50,873 nucleotides of DNA, taken from NCBI GenBank assembly GCA_019449455.1, contig JAGRPO010000071.1, positions 1-50,873 of the forward strand. Reading direction: 5' to 3'. Origin of the DNA: Betaproteobacteria bacterium (lineage in GTDB: Bacteria; Pseudomonadota; Gammaproteobacteria; Burkholderiales; Usitatibacteraceae). Position numbers and translations under genes: made by a program. Of the stretch, positions 19,938 through 29,280 are shown piece after piece; position 1 is the stretch's first letter, and every line of letters starts with the position of its first letter. Below the pieces are notes generated by a model. The model saw only the letters and a program-made list of their open reading frames with translations. It did no database searches and had not been told where the DNA came from.

Positions 19938-20492
19938 TCAGTCCGACAGGCCGGCCGCCGGGCGCGGGCGAGGCTTGCGCCGGCGCCCGTAGGGCGAGAT
20001 GCCGACGTGTCGGCGCTCGTCGACTTCGAGGAAGTAGGCGAGCTGCTCGAGCGCCATGCGGTAGACGTCGCGCTTGAAGTCGATCACGGTCTCGAGGGGC
20101 ACCCAGTAGTCGTGCCAGCGCCACGCGTCGAACTCGGGGTGGCCGCTCGCGCGCAGCGACACGTCCGTATCCCGCCCGACCAGGCGCAGCAGGAACCAGA
20201 TCTGCTTCTGGCCCTTGTAGGTGCCGCGCCATTCGCGCTTCACCCAGTGGCTCGGCACGTGGTAATGCAGCCAGTCCCTCGTGCGACCGAGGATCTCGAC
20301 GTGCACGGGCTTCAATCCCGTTTCCTCCTCGAGCTCGCGATACATCGCTTGCTCGGGGGACTCCCCCAGCTTGATGCCGCCCTGGGGGAACTGCCAGGCG
20401 TGCTCCTTGATCCGCTTGCCCCAGAAGACCTGGTTCTTGTGGTTGACGAGCACGATGGCGACGTTCGGGCGGAATCCGTCCCGATCGATCAT
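19938..20492 (-). CDS. rppH: RNA pyrophosphohydrolase (Nudix)
   Basis: 184 residues. It begins [15 protein letters not shown], and the Nudix box runs from [12 protein letters not shown] to [15 protein letters not shown] and the [10 protein letters not shown] segment also match RppH, which removes pyrophosphate from mRNA 5' ends and so starts decay. I chose the ATG at 20492 because the family begins with MID; the frame opens at an ATG four codons earlier. The C-terminal tail is Arg/Pro rich. Confidence 0.94.
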   Translation of the reverse strand: MIDRDGFRPNVAIVLVNHKNQVFWGKRIKEHAWQFPQGGIKLGESPEQAMYRELEEETGLKPVHVEILGRTRDWLHYHVPSHWVKREWRGTYKGQKQIWFLLRLVGRDTDVSLRASGHPEFDAWRWHDYWVPLETVIDFKRDVYRMALEQLAYFLEVDERRHVGISPYGRRRKPRPRPAAGLSD

Positions 20493-20653
20493 GGCAGTCA
20501 CCATCCAATTCGTTGAGTTGGCGCCATTTTTTCACAGTTTGCGAGTGCCCGCCAGCACCGGGAGCGCCCTGCGCCGGTGTAGAATGTGGTCTCGCAAGCC
20601 AATGATTTGATTCCGAAAACACCTGTTTCGACCCTGCCCGACCCGGAGAGTTC

Positions 20654-22369
20654 ATGCGCGCCAGCCAGTTCTTCCTCGCCACCCTCAAGGAAGCCCCCCA
20701 GGAAGCGGAGCTTCCCAGCCACAAGCTCATGCTGCGCGCGGGGCTCATCCGAAAGCTCGGCAGCGGGCTCTATTCGTGGCTTCCCACGGGGATGCGCGTG
20801 CTGCACAAGGTGGAGCGGATCGTGCGCGAGGAGATGGACCGCGCCGGCGCCCTGGAGGTGATCATGCCGCCGGTGCAGCCCGCGGAGCTGTGGCAGGAGA
20901 CGGGCCGCTGGGAGCTCTACGGCCCGATGATGCTGCGCATCAAGGACCGCGCCGAGCGCGAGTTCTGCTACGCCCCGACGGCCGAGGAGGTGATCACCGA
21001 CATCGCCCGCAAGGAGCTGAAGAGCTACCGCCAGCTCCCGGTGAACTTCTACCAGATCCAGACGAAGTTCCGCGACGAGATCCGCCCGCGCTTCGGCGTG
21101 CTGCGCGCGCGCGAGTTCTCGATGAAGGACGCCTACTCGTTCGACGCGGACGAAGCCGGCATGCTCGCCTCCTACCGGAAGATGTACGACGCCTACACGC
21201 GCATCTTCACGCGCCTGGGGCTCACGTTCCGTCCCGTCTCGGCCGACACGGGCGAGATCGGCGGCGTGGCCTCGCACGAGTTCCAGGTGCTGGCCGACTC
21301 CGGCGAGGACCAGATCGCCTACTCCGACGGCTCGGATTTCGCGGCCAACATCGAGCAGGCCGAGGCGCTGGCGCCCGCCGCGCCGCGCGCCGCGCCCGCG
21401 TCGCCGATGAAGAAGGATCCCACCCCCGGCACCTCCACCTGCGAGGGCGTGGCGAAGCTCTGGGGCGAGCCGCTCGCGCGCACCGTGAAGGCGATCCTGC
21501 TCTACGCCAACCACCGCGTGCACATGGTGCTCATCCGGGGAGACCACACGCTGAACGAGGTGAAGACCGGCAAGGTGCACGGCCTCAAGGGATGGCGCTG
21601 GGCGAGCGACGAGGAGATCCTCGCCGCGGCCGGCGGTCCCGCGGGCTACCTCGGCCCGATCGGCCTGGACCGCGCGAAGATCACCGTCATCGCCGACCGC
21701 ACCGTAGCGGCGATGTCCGACTTCATCTGCGGCGCCAACGAGCGCGACTTCCACCTGCGCGGCGCCAACTGGGGCCGCGACTGTCCCGAGCCCGACCTCG
21801 TCGCCGACGTGCGCAACGTCGTGCCCGGCGATCCTTCCCCCGACGGCAAGGGCACGCTCGCCATCGTGCGCGGCATCGAGGTCGGCCACGTGTTCGCCCT
21901 CGGGCGCCGCTATTCCGAGGCCATGGGCGCGACCTTCACGGCGGAGGACGGCACGGCCAAGCCCTTCGAGATGGGCTGCTACGGCATCGGCGTCACGCGC
22001 ATCGTCGGCGCGGCCATCGAGCAGAACCACGACGAGAAGGGGATCATCTGGCCCGACCCCATGGCCCCGTTCACCGTGGCGGTGATCCCGCTGGGCATGC
22101 AGAAGAGCGACGCGGTCATGCAGGCGGCCGAGTCGCTCTACGCGGAACTGGCGGCGGCCGGCGTGGAAGTGCTGCTCGACGACCGCGGCGAGCGTCCCGG
22201 CGTCATGCTCGCCGACCAGGAGCTCATCGGCATCCCGCACCGCGTGGTGATCGGCGAGCGCGGGCTCAAGGAGGGCGTGGTGGAGTACCAGCACCGGCGC
22301 GATGCCGAGGCGACCAAGGTGCCGCTCGCCGCCGCGGCCGCCCACGTGCGTGGCCGTCTCGCGACCTGA
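20654..22369 (+). CDS. proS: Prolyl-tRNA synthetase
   Basis: 571 residues, the bacterial type with an editing domain inserted between class II motifs 2 and 3. It opens [15 protein letters not shown]; motif 2 contains [19 protein letters not shown], and motif 3 lies near [15 protein letters not shown]-terminal anticodon-binding domain follows. It charges tRNA-Pro and clears mischarged Ala. It diverges from rppH. Confidence 0.97.
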   Translation: MRASQFFLATLKEAPQEAELPSHKLMLRAGLIRKLGSGLYSWLPTGMRVLHKVERIVREEMDRAGALEVIMPPVQPAELWQETGRWELYGPMMLRIKDRAEREFCYAPTAEEVITDIARKELKSYRQLPVNFYQIQTKFRDEIRPRFGVLRAREFSMKDAYSFDADEAGMLASYRKMYDAYTRIFTRLGLTFRPVSADTGEIGGVASHEFQVLADSGEDQIAYSDGSDFAANIEQAEALAPAAPRAAPASPMKKDPTPGTSTCEGVAKLWGEPLARTVKAILLYANHRVHMVLIRGDHTLNEVKTGKVHGLKGWRWASDEEILAAAGGPAGYLGPIGLDRAKITVIADRTVAAMSDFICGANERDFHLRGANWGRDCPEPDLVADVRNVVPGDPSPDGKGTLAIVRGIEVGHVFALGRRYSEAMGATFTAEDGTAKPFEMGCYGIGVTRIVGAAIEQNHDEKGIIWPDPMAPFTVAVIPLGMQKSDAVMQAAESLYAELAAAGVEVLLDDRGERPGVMLADQELIGIPHRVVIGERGLKEGVVEYQHRRDAEATKVPLAAAAAHVRGRLAT

Positions 22370-22955
22370 GCGGCGGCTGGCCGCCGTCGCCTTCGCGATG
22401 GCGGCGATGGCCGCCACCCCATCGGCGCACGCCGGCGCGCAGAAGCAGGAACCGCTGTCGGCCGCCATCCGCGCCACCCTCGCCAAGGCCGTGACCGACC
22501 GCGACCTCGTTCGCCGCGACGACCCGGACACTCGCGCGTGGGTGCTCGCGATGCGCGAGCGAGTGCACGCGCGCGTGCGCGACGAGCGCCTCGCGCGCGA
22601 GCTCCTCGAGATGGTCCGCTACGAGGCGATGCGCGCGGGGCTGGACCCGAAGCTGGTCCTCGCCGTGATCGACGTGGAAAGCGGGTTCCGGAAATACGCC
22701 GTGTCCGGCGCCGGGGCGCGCGGCTACATGCAGGTGATGCCCTTCTGGGTGCGCGAGATCGGGATGCCGGGGCAGAACCTCTTCCACGAGCGCACCAACC
22801 TGCGCTACGGCTGCGTGATCCTGCGCCACTACCTGCGCATCGAGGACGGCGACCTCTACCGCGCCCTCGGCCGCTACAACGGCAGCCTCGGCCGTCCCGG
22901 CTACCCGGAGCGCGTGCTGCGGGCCCTGCGCGAGCGCTGGTCCCCCGGCGCCTAG
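22350..22955 (+). CDS. Lytic transglycosylase, SLT domain
   Basis: 201 residues from the GTG at 22350. A signal peptide ends near TPSAHAG, followed by the SLT domain with [14 protein letters not shown] (catalytic Glu), [12 protein letters not shown] and ALGRYNGS. The family cuts peptidoglycan between MurNAc and GlcNAc. The start lies within the last codons of proS, so it is probably translated from the same mRNA; a later ATG at 22399 would leave a very short signal. The stop overlaps the convergent TlpA-like gene in a shared CTAG. Confidence 0.88.
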   Translation: MAVSRPERRLAAVAFAMAAMAATPSAHAGAQKQEPLSAAIRATLAKAVTDRDLVRRDDPDTRAWVLAMRERVHARVRDERLARELLEMVRYEAMRAGLDPKLVLAVIDVESGFRKYAVSGAGARGYMQVMPFWVREIGMPGQNLFHERTNLRYGCVILRHYLRIEDGDLYRALGRYNGSLGRPGYPERVLRALRERWSPGA

Positions 22956-23449
22956 CCCTTCGGCTTCGCCGCCGGGGAGATCGCGTCCTCCAGCGACTTC
23001 CTCGTGACGGTGCCGGTCCGCTCCCAGGCGCGCCCTCCGGCCGGGTCGAAGATGACGGTGGTGGGCAGCCCCTTCACCTTGCCGAACTGCTTCTCGGTGT
23101 CGTCGCCTTCCAGCACCAGCGGGTACGCGTGCCCGATCTTCTTCGCGAACTGCTTCGTCCGGGCCTCGTCCTCGCTGTCGAGCGCGATGCCCAGCACTAC
23201 CGCGCGCTGCGGCGAGTTGGCGCGCTGGAATTCGGCGATCTCGGGAATCTCCTTGATGCACGGCGTGCACCACGTCGCCCAGAAATTCACGACCACCCAC
23301 TTGCCCCGATAGTCGGAGAGGCGGTGGCGCTTGCCGTCGGTGTCGGTCACGTCGAAGGCGCGCGCCACCGGGGCCGCGAACGCGACCGCCACGGCGAGGG
23401 CGGCGACCCGAAATACGGATGTAACAGCGGAATTCGTTCTCAAGAACAT
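22952..23449 (-). CDS. TlpA-like periplasmic thioredoxin
   Basis: 165 residues. A signal peptide (about 1-31, ending VARA) precedes a thioredoxin fold with the redox site ATWCTPC and the cis-Pro loop KGLPTTVIFD. Proteins of this kind reduce periplasmic disulfides, for example in cytochrome maturation. No cytochrome genes are nearby, so the partner is unknown. Confidence 0.92.
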   Translation of the reverse strand: MFLRTNSAVTSVFRVAALAVAVAFAAPVARAFDVTDTDGKRHRLSDYRGKWVVVNFWATWCTPCIKEIPEIAEFQRANSPQRAVVLGIALDSEDEARTKQFAKKIGHAYPLVLEGDDTEKQFGKVKGLPTTVIFDPAGGRAWERTGTVTRKSLEDAISPAAKPKG

Positions 23450-23544
23450 GACGGTGGACTATCCTGATTCTGGCTGCGTGGCGGAGTCCGTCCCGACCCG
23501 AGCCGGCCAGGCATTCCCCTTCAAAATCAAAGATTAACATAACG

Positions 23545-25125
23545 GTGGCCCTCGACCTTCGCATACCGACCGAGCGCGTGGCCCCGCCCCGCGACCTCGA
23601 GTTGCGCCCGAAGCAGGCCAGGGCCTGGGCCGAGTCGCTGCCGCTCAGCCAGAGCGCCGACGCGGGCCGGAGGATCCTCGCCAACCTCTGCGCGATCAAC
23701 CGCGCGAAGGTGGATTTCGACGACCGGCTGCAGCTCCTCGAGGCGTACCGCCCCACCGCGCACGTGGTGTTCGACGAGCTCGACGCGATCTATGGCAAGT
23801 CGCCGCTGCCGCTGCCGGCCAAGGCGCGCGAAGCGCTTGCCCTGGCGCGCGATCTCGCGACGGAGTTCGCCTACGGCTACAAGGCCCTCATCCTGGAGAA
23901 GGCCGGCAAGCGCCTCGCCTTCGGCGCGAAGAAGCAGATGCCGCTGCTGGTCCATCGCGCCATGGGGTCCCTCGTGCAGCTTTTGCACGCGAGCTACCGC
24001 TCCTACACCCCGATTCCGGCCGGCGCGTGGCGCGAGATCCACGTCCTGTACCTGCACGCGGAGAAGGAAGGCCTCGCCGCCGAGGCGGCGGAGCCCGAAA
24101 GCAGGGAGAGCGTCGCCGACCTCTACTCGGAAACGCTCCTCGTCGCCCTCACCGACCCCTACCGCCTCGTTCCCGGGGACCTCCACCGGATCCTGCAGGT
24201 GACGAGCGGCCAGCGCGGCGCCTGCACGCTCGGACAGGCGCGACCGCCGTCGCGGCCCGGCGGGCACTTCCTCGTGCCGTGCGACCAGGACAAGCCGCCC
24301 AAGCCGCTGCTTTCGGCGAACGACGACACGGGCGGGCCCAACTGGCGGCTCCTCGACGCCAACCCCGTCGTCGAGCGCCTTCGCGCGCGCCGCCAGGCCG
24401 TGGAAACGGGCAACGTCTCGGCCACGACGAGCAAGGCGATGAGCCCGGACATGCTCGTCCTCCTGGGCAAGCTCCTGACCCTGTGGGGAGACCCGCCCAG
24501 GCGGGCATCCCGCCGCGACCCGATGGACACGAGCGTGGCGATCTGCGCGGGCATGCGCGCCGTCACGCACTTCATCGCGATCGTGCCGAAGCTGGCCCTG
24601 GAGCGGGAGCGGGAGGCGATCGAGAAGGGCATCACGGTGCCTCTCGTGCACGTGCCCGACGACGAGGTCTCGAAGGGCATGAACGTGAACGAGTGGGAGG
24701 TGGTGAACCAGAGCGCGGGCGGCCTCAAGGTGCGCCGCGCCGGCGCCTTCACCCAGGCCATCACGGTGGGCGAGGTGCTCGGCATCAAGTTCATGGGCCG
24801 GCCGCACTGGACCATCGGCGTGGTGCGCTGGCTCACGATGTTCGACGAGGCCGGGATGGAGTTCGGCATCCAGTTCATCGCGCCGGAAGCCCGGTGCGTG
24901 GCCGTGCAGCCCACGATCAGCGCCGCGGGCCAGGCGAGGCTGGGACTCGTCCTTTCGGACGACGAGGCGTTCGAGGACGCCGACACGCTGCTCACGGCGC
25001 CCTCGACCTACAGCGACCTGCGCGAGTACGAGATCGAGGACGAAGGCTTCGTCACCCGCGTTCGCGCCACCAGCCTCATCGAGCGCACGGGCCGCTTCGA
25101 GCTCTTCCACTACGCGCCGTCCTGA
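23545..25125 (+). CDS. Protein of unknown function with PilZ-like C-terminal part
   Basis: 526 residues, soluble, no signal peptide. I do not recognise a confident family. The first 330 residues are mostly helical, with DLYSETLLVALTDPYRL in the middle. The C-terminal 120 residues are beta-rich; GVVRWLTMFDEAGMEFGIQF resembles the second half of PilZ domains (W/R-x-G-x-EF pattern), but the RxxxR half of the c-di-GMP site is not clear. The start is GTG at 23545 with a weak ribosome site. Neighbours are unrelated. A c-di-GMP-linked role is a guess only. Confidence 0.7.
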   Translation: MALDLRIPTERVAPPRDLELRPKQARAWAESLPLSQSADAGRRILANLCAINRAKVDFDDRLQLLEAYRPTAHVVFDELDAIYGKSPLPLPAKAREALALARDLATEFAYGYKALILEKAGKRLAFGAKKQMPLLVHRAMGSLVQLLHASYRSYTPIPAGAWREIHVLYLHAEKEGLAAEAAEPESRESVADLYSETLLVALTDPYRLVPGDLHRILQVTSGQRGACTLGQARPPSRPGGHFLVPCDQDKPPKPLLSANDDTGGPNWRLLDANPVVERLRARRQAVETGNVSATTSKAMSPDMLVLLGKLLTLWGDPPRRASRRDPMDTSVAICAGMRAVTHFIAIVPKLALEREREAIEKGITVPLVHVPDDEVSKGMNVNEWEVVNQSAGGLKVRRAGAFTQAITVGEVLGIKFMGRPHWTIGVVRWLTMFDEAGMEFGIQFIAPEARCVAVQPTISAAGQARLGLVLSDDEAFEDADTLLTAPSTYSDLREYEIEDEGFVTRVRATSLIERTGRFELFHYAPS

Positions 25126-26187
25126 TCAGCCCGGCGGTCGGCCCCCCGGCCCGGCGATCACCCAGCCCTTGCCCGAACGGCGCACCGCGCCGGCCTCCTC
25201 GAGGCCGAGCAGGAGTTTCTCGATCCGGTCGTCGGGCAGGTCGCCCGCGTTGCACAGCGTCTCGAAGGGCACCGGCGCGCCGCCGGCCTCGGCCAGCGCG
25301 CGGCCGACCTCGAATGCCGCCCGCGCACGAGCCTGCGCCGTCTCCTCGAAGCGCCACCGGCGGTTGCGCCACGCGGCGAGCGACGCGGTGAACTCCGCCC
25401 CGAACAGCACCACCAGCCAGGAGAGGTAGAGCCAGAGCAGGAAGATCGGGATCGAGGCGAACGCCCCATAGACGAGGCGGTAGGTCGGCACCGCGCGGAT
25501 GTAGGCCGCGAAGACCGACTTCATCACCTCGAACACCACCGCCGCGAGGATGCCGCCGGCCAGCGCGTGCCGCGACGGCACGTGGCGGTTCGGAATGATG
25601 CGGTAGACGAGAAAGAAGGCGAGCGCGCTCACCGACACCGGCACGATCCGCAGCGCGAGCGTCTCCACCTCCGTGGGCATGGAGAGCCGGTCGAGCGAGG
25701 CCGCGACGAGCCACGACGTGGCCCACACGGACACTCCCATCAGCAGCGGGCCGAGCACCAGGAGCGCGGTGTAGCCCGCGGCCGACAGCCAGAGGGGCCG
25801 GTGCCGGTCGACCCGCCAGATGAGGTTGAGCGAGCGGTCCACCGTGAAGAGCATCGCGATCGCCATGGCGAAGAGCGCCACCAGCGAGACCGACGTGAGC
25901 CGCCCGGCCGCCTCCGCGAACTGGGTCATGTAGACGGTGATGATCTTCCCGGCGATCTCCGGCACGAGGTTGAGCAGCAGGAAGATCTTGATCTGCACCA
26001 TGACGCCCTCGAAGAAGGGCAGCGCCGAGAGCACCGCCGCCACGACGGTGAACAGCGGCACGAGCGCGAGGAGCGTGGTGAAGGTGAGGCTGCCGGCGAT
26101 CTGCGGGCAGCGGTCCTCGCGCCATCGGCGAAAGACGAACGCGATGAACCCGGCGGGGTCGCGGAGGAAGGCGGGGAGCGTCTTCAA
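25126..26187 (-). CDS. YihY/BrkB family inner-membrane protein
   Basis: 353 residues with six membrane helices (about 40-270). It shows the family mark AGSLTFTTLLALVPLF and, later, PIFLLWLYLSWLVVLFGAEF. The C-terminal 80 residues form a small winged-helix-like cytoplasmic region. The family was once called RNase BN by mistake; its role is unknown. The start is TTG at 26187, nine bases after TATGAT; no ATG is available near the domain start. It converges on the unknown gene with no spacing between stops. Confidence 0.9.
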   Translation of the reverse strand: MKTLPAFLRDPAGFIAFVFRRWREDRCPQIAGSLTFTTLLALVPLFTVVAAVLSALPFFEGVMVQIKIFLLLNLVPEIAGKIITVYMTQFAEAAGRLTSVSLVALFAMAIAMLFTVDRSLNLIWRVDRHRPLWLSAAGYTALLVLGPLLMGVSVWATSWLVAASLDRLSMPTEVETLALRIVPVSVSALAFFLVYRIIPNRHVPSRHALAGGILAAVVFEVMKSVFAAYIRAVPTYRLVYGAFASIPIFLLWLYLSWLVVLFGAEFTASLAAWRNRRWRFEETAQARARAAFEVGRALAEAGGAPVPFETLCNAGDLPDDRIEKLLLGLEEAGAVRRSGKGWVIAGPGGRPPG

Positions 26188-26195
26188 GCGGCGGG

Positions 26196-26202
26196 TATCA
26201 TA
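26196..26202. promoter_or_regulatory. Shared symmetric -10 between yihY-like and wrbA genes
   Basis: TATCATA reads TATCAT on the plus strand (toward wrbA) and TATGAT on the minus strand (toward the YihY gene), inside a 35-base gap. GCGGGT and ACCCGC flank it as inverted arms. It may be a bidirectional promoter. Confidence 0.45.
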
Positions 26203-26222
26203 ACACCCGCGAAAGGGGCCCC

Positions 26223-26816
26223 ATGACCGACGTCCTCGTGCTTTTCTACAGCAGCAACGGAAGCGTGCGCGCCCTCGCCGAGTGCGTGGCGCGCGGAGTC
26301 GAGACGGTGGAAGGCATGCGCGCGCGCGTGCGCACCGTGCCGCGCGTCTCGCCCGTGACCGAGGTGGCCGCGCCAGCGGTCCCGCCGTCCGGCCCGCCCT
26401 ACGTGGAAGCGCGCGATCTCGAGGAATGCGCGGGGCTCGCGCTCGGCTCGCCCACGCGCTTCGGCAACATGGCCGCGCCGGTCAAGCACTTCCTCGACAC
26501 CCTCGGCGGCGAGTGGTCGCGCGGCACGCTGGCCGGCAAGCCCGCGGCCGTCTTCACCTCCACCTCGACGATGCACGGCGGGCAGGAGTCCACGCTCCTC
26601 ACGATGATGGTGCCGCTGCTGCACCACGGCATGGTCCTCGTGGGCATCCCCTACACCGAGCCCGACCTCACCACCACGAAGGGCGGCGGCACGCCCTACG
26701 GCGCCTCGCACGTGGCCGGCCCGCTGGGCGACCTGCCGGTGAGCGACGAGGAGAAGCGCCTCGCGCTCGCCCTCGGAAAGCGCCTCGCCGCCGTCGCGAG
26801 GAAGCTCGCGGCGTGA
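26223..26816 (+). CDS. wrbA: NAD(P)H:quinone oxidoreductase, WrbA type
   Basis: 197 residues, flavodoxin-like. FYSSNGSVRALAE binds the FMN phosphate, GSPTRFGNMAAP and TSTSTMHGGQESTLL are conserved WrbA segments, and GGTPYGASHV lies near the C-terminus. WrbA reduces quinones by two electrons and protects against oxidative stress. Its stop overlaps the DUF2069 gene (GTGA), a recurrent pair in betaproteobacteria. Confidence 0.94.
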   Translation: MTDVLVLFYSSNGSVRALAECVARGVETVEGMRARVRTVPRVSPVTEVAAPAVPPSGPPYVEARDLEECAGLALGSPTRFGNMAAPVKHFLDTLGGEWSRGTLAGKPAAVFTSTSTMHGGQESTLLTMMVPLLHHGMVLVGIPYTEPDLTTTKGGGTPYGASHVAGPLGDLPVSDEEKRLALALGKRLAAVARKLAA

Positions 26817-27151
26817 GAGGGCGCGCGGCCTGGCTCGCGGCCTGCGCGGCGTGGATCGGCCTCGTCCTCCTCGGCCTCGCGTGGGAGCTGCGCCTGGCGC
26901 CGCTGCGGCCCGGCGGATCGTGGCTCGTGCTCAAGGTCGTGCCGCTGCTCTTCCCGCTCATGGGCCTGCTGGGCGGACGGCGCTACACCTTCAAGTGGAG
27001 CTCGCTCCTCGTGTGGGCGTACATGGCCGAAGGCGCGGTGCGCGCGTTCTCCGACCCCGGCCCCTCCGCGCGCCTGGCGATCCTCGAGATCGCGCTCGCC
27101 TCGGCGTTCTTCGCCGCGGCCGTCGCCTACCTGCGCGCGACGCGCGCGTGA
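26813..27151 (+). CDS. DUF2069 small membrane protein
   Basis: 112 residues with four membrane helices, GLLGGRRYTFKWSSLLVWAY in the middle, and AYMAEGAVRAFSDPG; both match DUF2069. Function unknown. It starts with a GTG overlapping the wrbA stop, so it is translationally coupled to wrbA. Confidence 0.85.
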   Translation: MRGRAAWLAACAAWIGLVLLGLAWELRLAPLRPGGSWLVLKVVPLLFPLMGLLGGRRYTFKWSSLLVWAYMAEGAVRAFSDPGPSARLAILEIALASAFFAAAVAYLRATRA

Positions 27152-27163
27152 TCCGCGGCGCCC

Positions 27164-27610
27164 CTACGCCACGAACCGCGCCCTGTCCGCCATCGTCGCC
27201 AGGAACACCTCCCGCAGGAAGGCGAGCAGGCAAAGCGTGAGGGCGCCGATGGCCATCACGAAGAGCACGGCCACCGGCCGGGACAGGTCGAGCGCCACGA
27301 ATGCGCCCAGGAACGCCGTGCCGATGAGCACGCACACCAGCAACGCCGAGAGCACGGCGGATGCCATCGCCCACAGGACCAGCTTGATGCGCTCGGCCAG
27401 CACCGCGAGCTCGCGGTCCATGGACTCGCGCGTCTCGCCTTCGAAAGCGCGGAGCAGGTCCTCGAGCTTGCGGCGGCGATCCACCGCGCGGCCCAGCCGG
27501 CCCATGAGCGCGTTGATGAGCGTGCCGATGGCGGTGAGCAGGAATACCGGCGCGACCGCGAGCTGGATCGCGCGGGTGATGTCGAAGACGTGGGAGTCGA
27601 GGACGGGCAT
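27164..27610 (-). CDS. DUF2721 membrane protein
   Basis: 148 residues with three membrane helices and a charged cytoplasmic helix between the first two (LGRAVDRRRKLEDLL). AVAPVFLLTAIGTLINALMGRLGR matches DUF2721. Function unknown. It converges on DUF2069 with twelve bases between, and has a clear promoter that overlaps the end of the dedA gene. Confidence 0.85.
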   Translation of the reverse strand: MPVLDSHVFDITRAIQLAVAPVFLLTAIGTLINALMGRLGRAVDRRRKLEDLLRAFEGETRESMDRELAVLAERIKLVLWAMASAVLSALLVCVLIGTAFLGAFVALDLSRPVAVLFVMAIGALTLCLLAFLREVFLATMADRARFVA

Positions 27611-27616
27611 GGCCTC

Positions 27617-27646
27617 AATCTAGGCGCGGCCGCACGCGGGCGTCAA
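27617..27646 (-). promoter_or_regulatory. Promoter of the DUF2721 gene, probable leaderless start
   Basis: On the minus strand: TTGACG (27646-27641), an 18-base spacer, TAGATT (27622-27617), then six bases (GAGGCC) and the ATG. This is the best-supported leaderless promoter in the window because both hexamers are present. It overlaps the last codons of the upstream dedA gene. Confidence 0.65.
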
Positions 27647-28287
27647 GGCCGCGCCGCGCCGCGCGCCTTCCACGCGGCCACCGCGATCGGCACGAGGCTC
27701 AGGACGACGATTCCCACGATGATGAGCGAGAGGTTTTCGCGCACCCAGGGAAGATTGCCGAAGAAGAAGCCGGCGTAGGCGAGGGAGGCGACCCAGAGGA
27801 CCGCGCCGCCGATGTTGTAGGCGGTGAAGCGCGCCGAGCCCATCTGCGCGAGCCCCGCCACGAACGGGACGTAGGTCCGGATGATCGGCAGGAAGCGCGA
27901 GATCACCACCGCGGCGCCGCCGTAGCGCTCGTAGAAGGCGTGGGTGCGGTCGAGGTGCTCGCGCTTCACCCAGCGCGAGCCGCCCGAGTCGAAGAAGCGC
28001 CGGCCGAGCCAGCGCCCGATGGCGTAGTTGGTGGTGTTGCCCAGGACGGCCGCCGCCGTGAGGGTCGCCACGAGCACGTGCACGTCCATCCCGCCGAGCG
28101 CGGCCAGCGCCCCGGCCACGAAGAGGAGGGAATCGCCGGGCAGGAAGGGGGTGACCACGAGGCCCGTCTCCGCGAAGATCACCGCGAAGAGGATCGCGTA
28201 GACCCACGCGCCGTAGTCGTGGACGAGGGCCCCCAGGTGGACGTCCAGGCGAAGGACGATGTCCAGCAGCCCCGCCAGCAGCTCCAC
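27643..28287 (-). CDS. DedA family membrane protein
   Basis: 214 residues. It contains the DedA features FAETGLVVTPFLPGDSLLF, GNTTNYAIGRWLG and ISRFLPIIRTYVPFVAG with the conserved Arg-x3-Pro and re-entrant segments. The family acts in lipid carrier recycling (undecaprenyl phosphate or phospholipid) and in membrane homeostasis. It follows secF by four bases and probably ends the tgt-yajC-secDF transcript. Confidence 0.93.
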   Translation of the reverse strand: MELLAGLLDIVLRLDVHLGALVHDYGAWVYAILFAVIFAETGLVVTPFLPGDSLLFVAGALAALGGMDVHVLVATLTAAAVLGNTTNYAIGRWLGRRFFDSGGSRWVKREHLDRTHAFYERYGGAAVVISRFLPIIRTYVPFVAGLAQMGSARFTAYNIGGAVLWVASLAYAGFFFGNLPWVRENLSLIIVGIVVLSLVPIAVAAWKARGAARP

Positions 28288-28291
28288 GGCG

Positions 28292-29245
28292 TCAGGGCAG
28301 CGCGTGCTCGACGGCCTTCTTCTCCGGCTTCACGAAGTCCTCGCGCGAGGCGCCGAGGTACTTGGCGAGCGGTGCGGCGACCAGGACCGAGGAGTAGATG
28401 CCGAAGCAGATGCCGATCGTGAGCGCGAGCGCGAAGAAGTACAGGCTCGCGCCGCCGAAGAAGAGGATCGACAGCACCATCATCTGCGTGGAGCCGTGCG
28501 TGATGATCGTGCGCGAGATCGTGCCGGTGATGGAGGCGTCCATGATCTCGTCGACGGAGGCGCGGCGCATCTTGCGGAAGTTCTCGCGCACCCGGTCGAA
28601 GACCACGACGGACTCGTTCACCGAGTAGCCCAGGATCGCGAGCACGGCTGCCAGCACGGGGAGCGAGAATTCCCACTGGAAGGCCGCGAACACGCCGAGG
28701 ATGATCACCACGTCGTGCAGGTTCGCGATGATGGTCGCCACCGCGAAGCGCCACTCGAAGCGGAAGGCGAGGTAGACCATGATGCCCAGGCACACCACGA
28801 GCAGCGCCAGCGCCCCGTCGGTGGCGAGCTCCTTGCCTACCTGCCCGCCCACGAACTCGGTGCGCACGATCTTCGCGGAGGCGTCCACGGTGCGCAGCAC
28901 CGCCATCGCCGCCACGCTCTGCTTCTGCATCTCCTCGTTCTGGATCTTGGGGTCCGGGTTCGCCTTGAGGGGAAGGCGGATGAGCACGTCCTGCGACGAG
29001 CCGAACTTCAGCACGTTGATGTCCTTGAATCCGGCCGCGCCCAGGGCTTCGCGGATCTTGTCGGGCTGGGCCGGCTTGTCGTGCGTGACCTCCATCACGG
29101 TGCCGCCGGTGAACTCGATGGAGAAGTGCAGGCCCCTCACGGCGAGGAAGCCCACCGCCAGCACGAACGTGATGAGCGAGATCACGTTGAACACCAGCGC
29201 GTGGCGCATGAAGGGGATCGTGCGCCGGATCTTGAAGAATTCCAT
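28292..29245 (-). CDS. secF: Protein translocase subunit SecF
   Basis: 317 residues with six membrane helices and a first periplasmic domain. It begins FFKIRRTIPFMRHAL and has FSIEFTGGTVMEV and DRVRENFRKMRRAS, both SecF marks. With SecD it uses the proton gradient to help pull proteins out of the SecYEG channel. 35 bases separate it from secD. Confidence 0.96.
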   Translation of the reverse strand: MEFFKIRRTIPFMRHALVFNVISLITFVLAVGFLAVRGLHFSIEFTGGTVMEVTHDKPAQPDKIREALGAAGFKDINVLKFGSSQDVLIRLPLKANPDPKIQNEEMQKQSVAAMAVLRTVDASAKIVRTEFVGGQVGKELATDGALALLVVCLGIMVYLAFRFEWRFAVATIIANLHDVVIILGVFAAFQWEFSLPVLAAVLAILGYSVNESVVVFDRVRENFRKMRRASVDEIMDASITGTISRTIITHGSTQMMVLSILFFGGASLYFFALALTIGICFGIYSSVLVAAPLAKYLGASREDFVKPEKKAVEHALP

Positions 29246-29280
29246 GGTGTGTTCCCGGTTCTGGGCGCTTCAGCCGGCCG

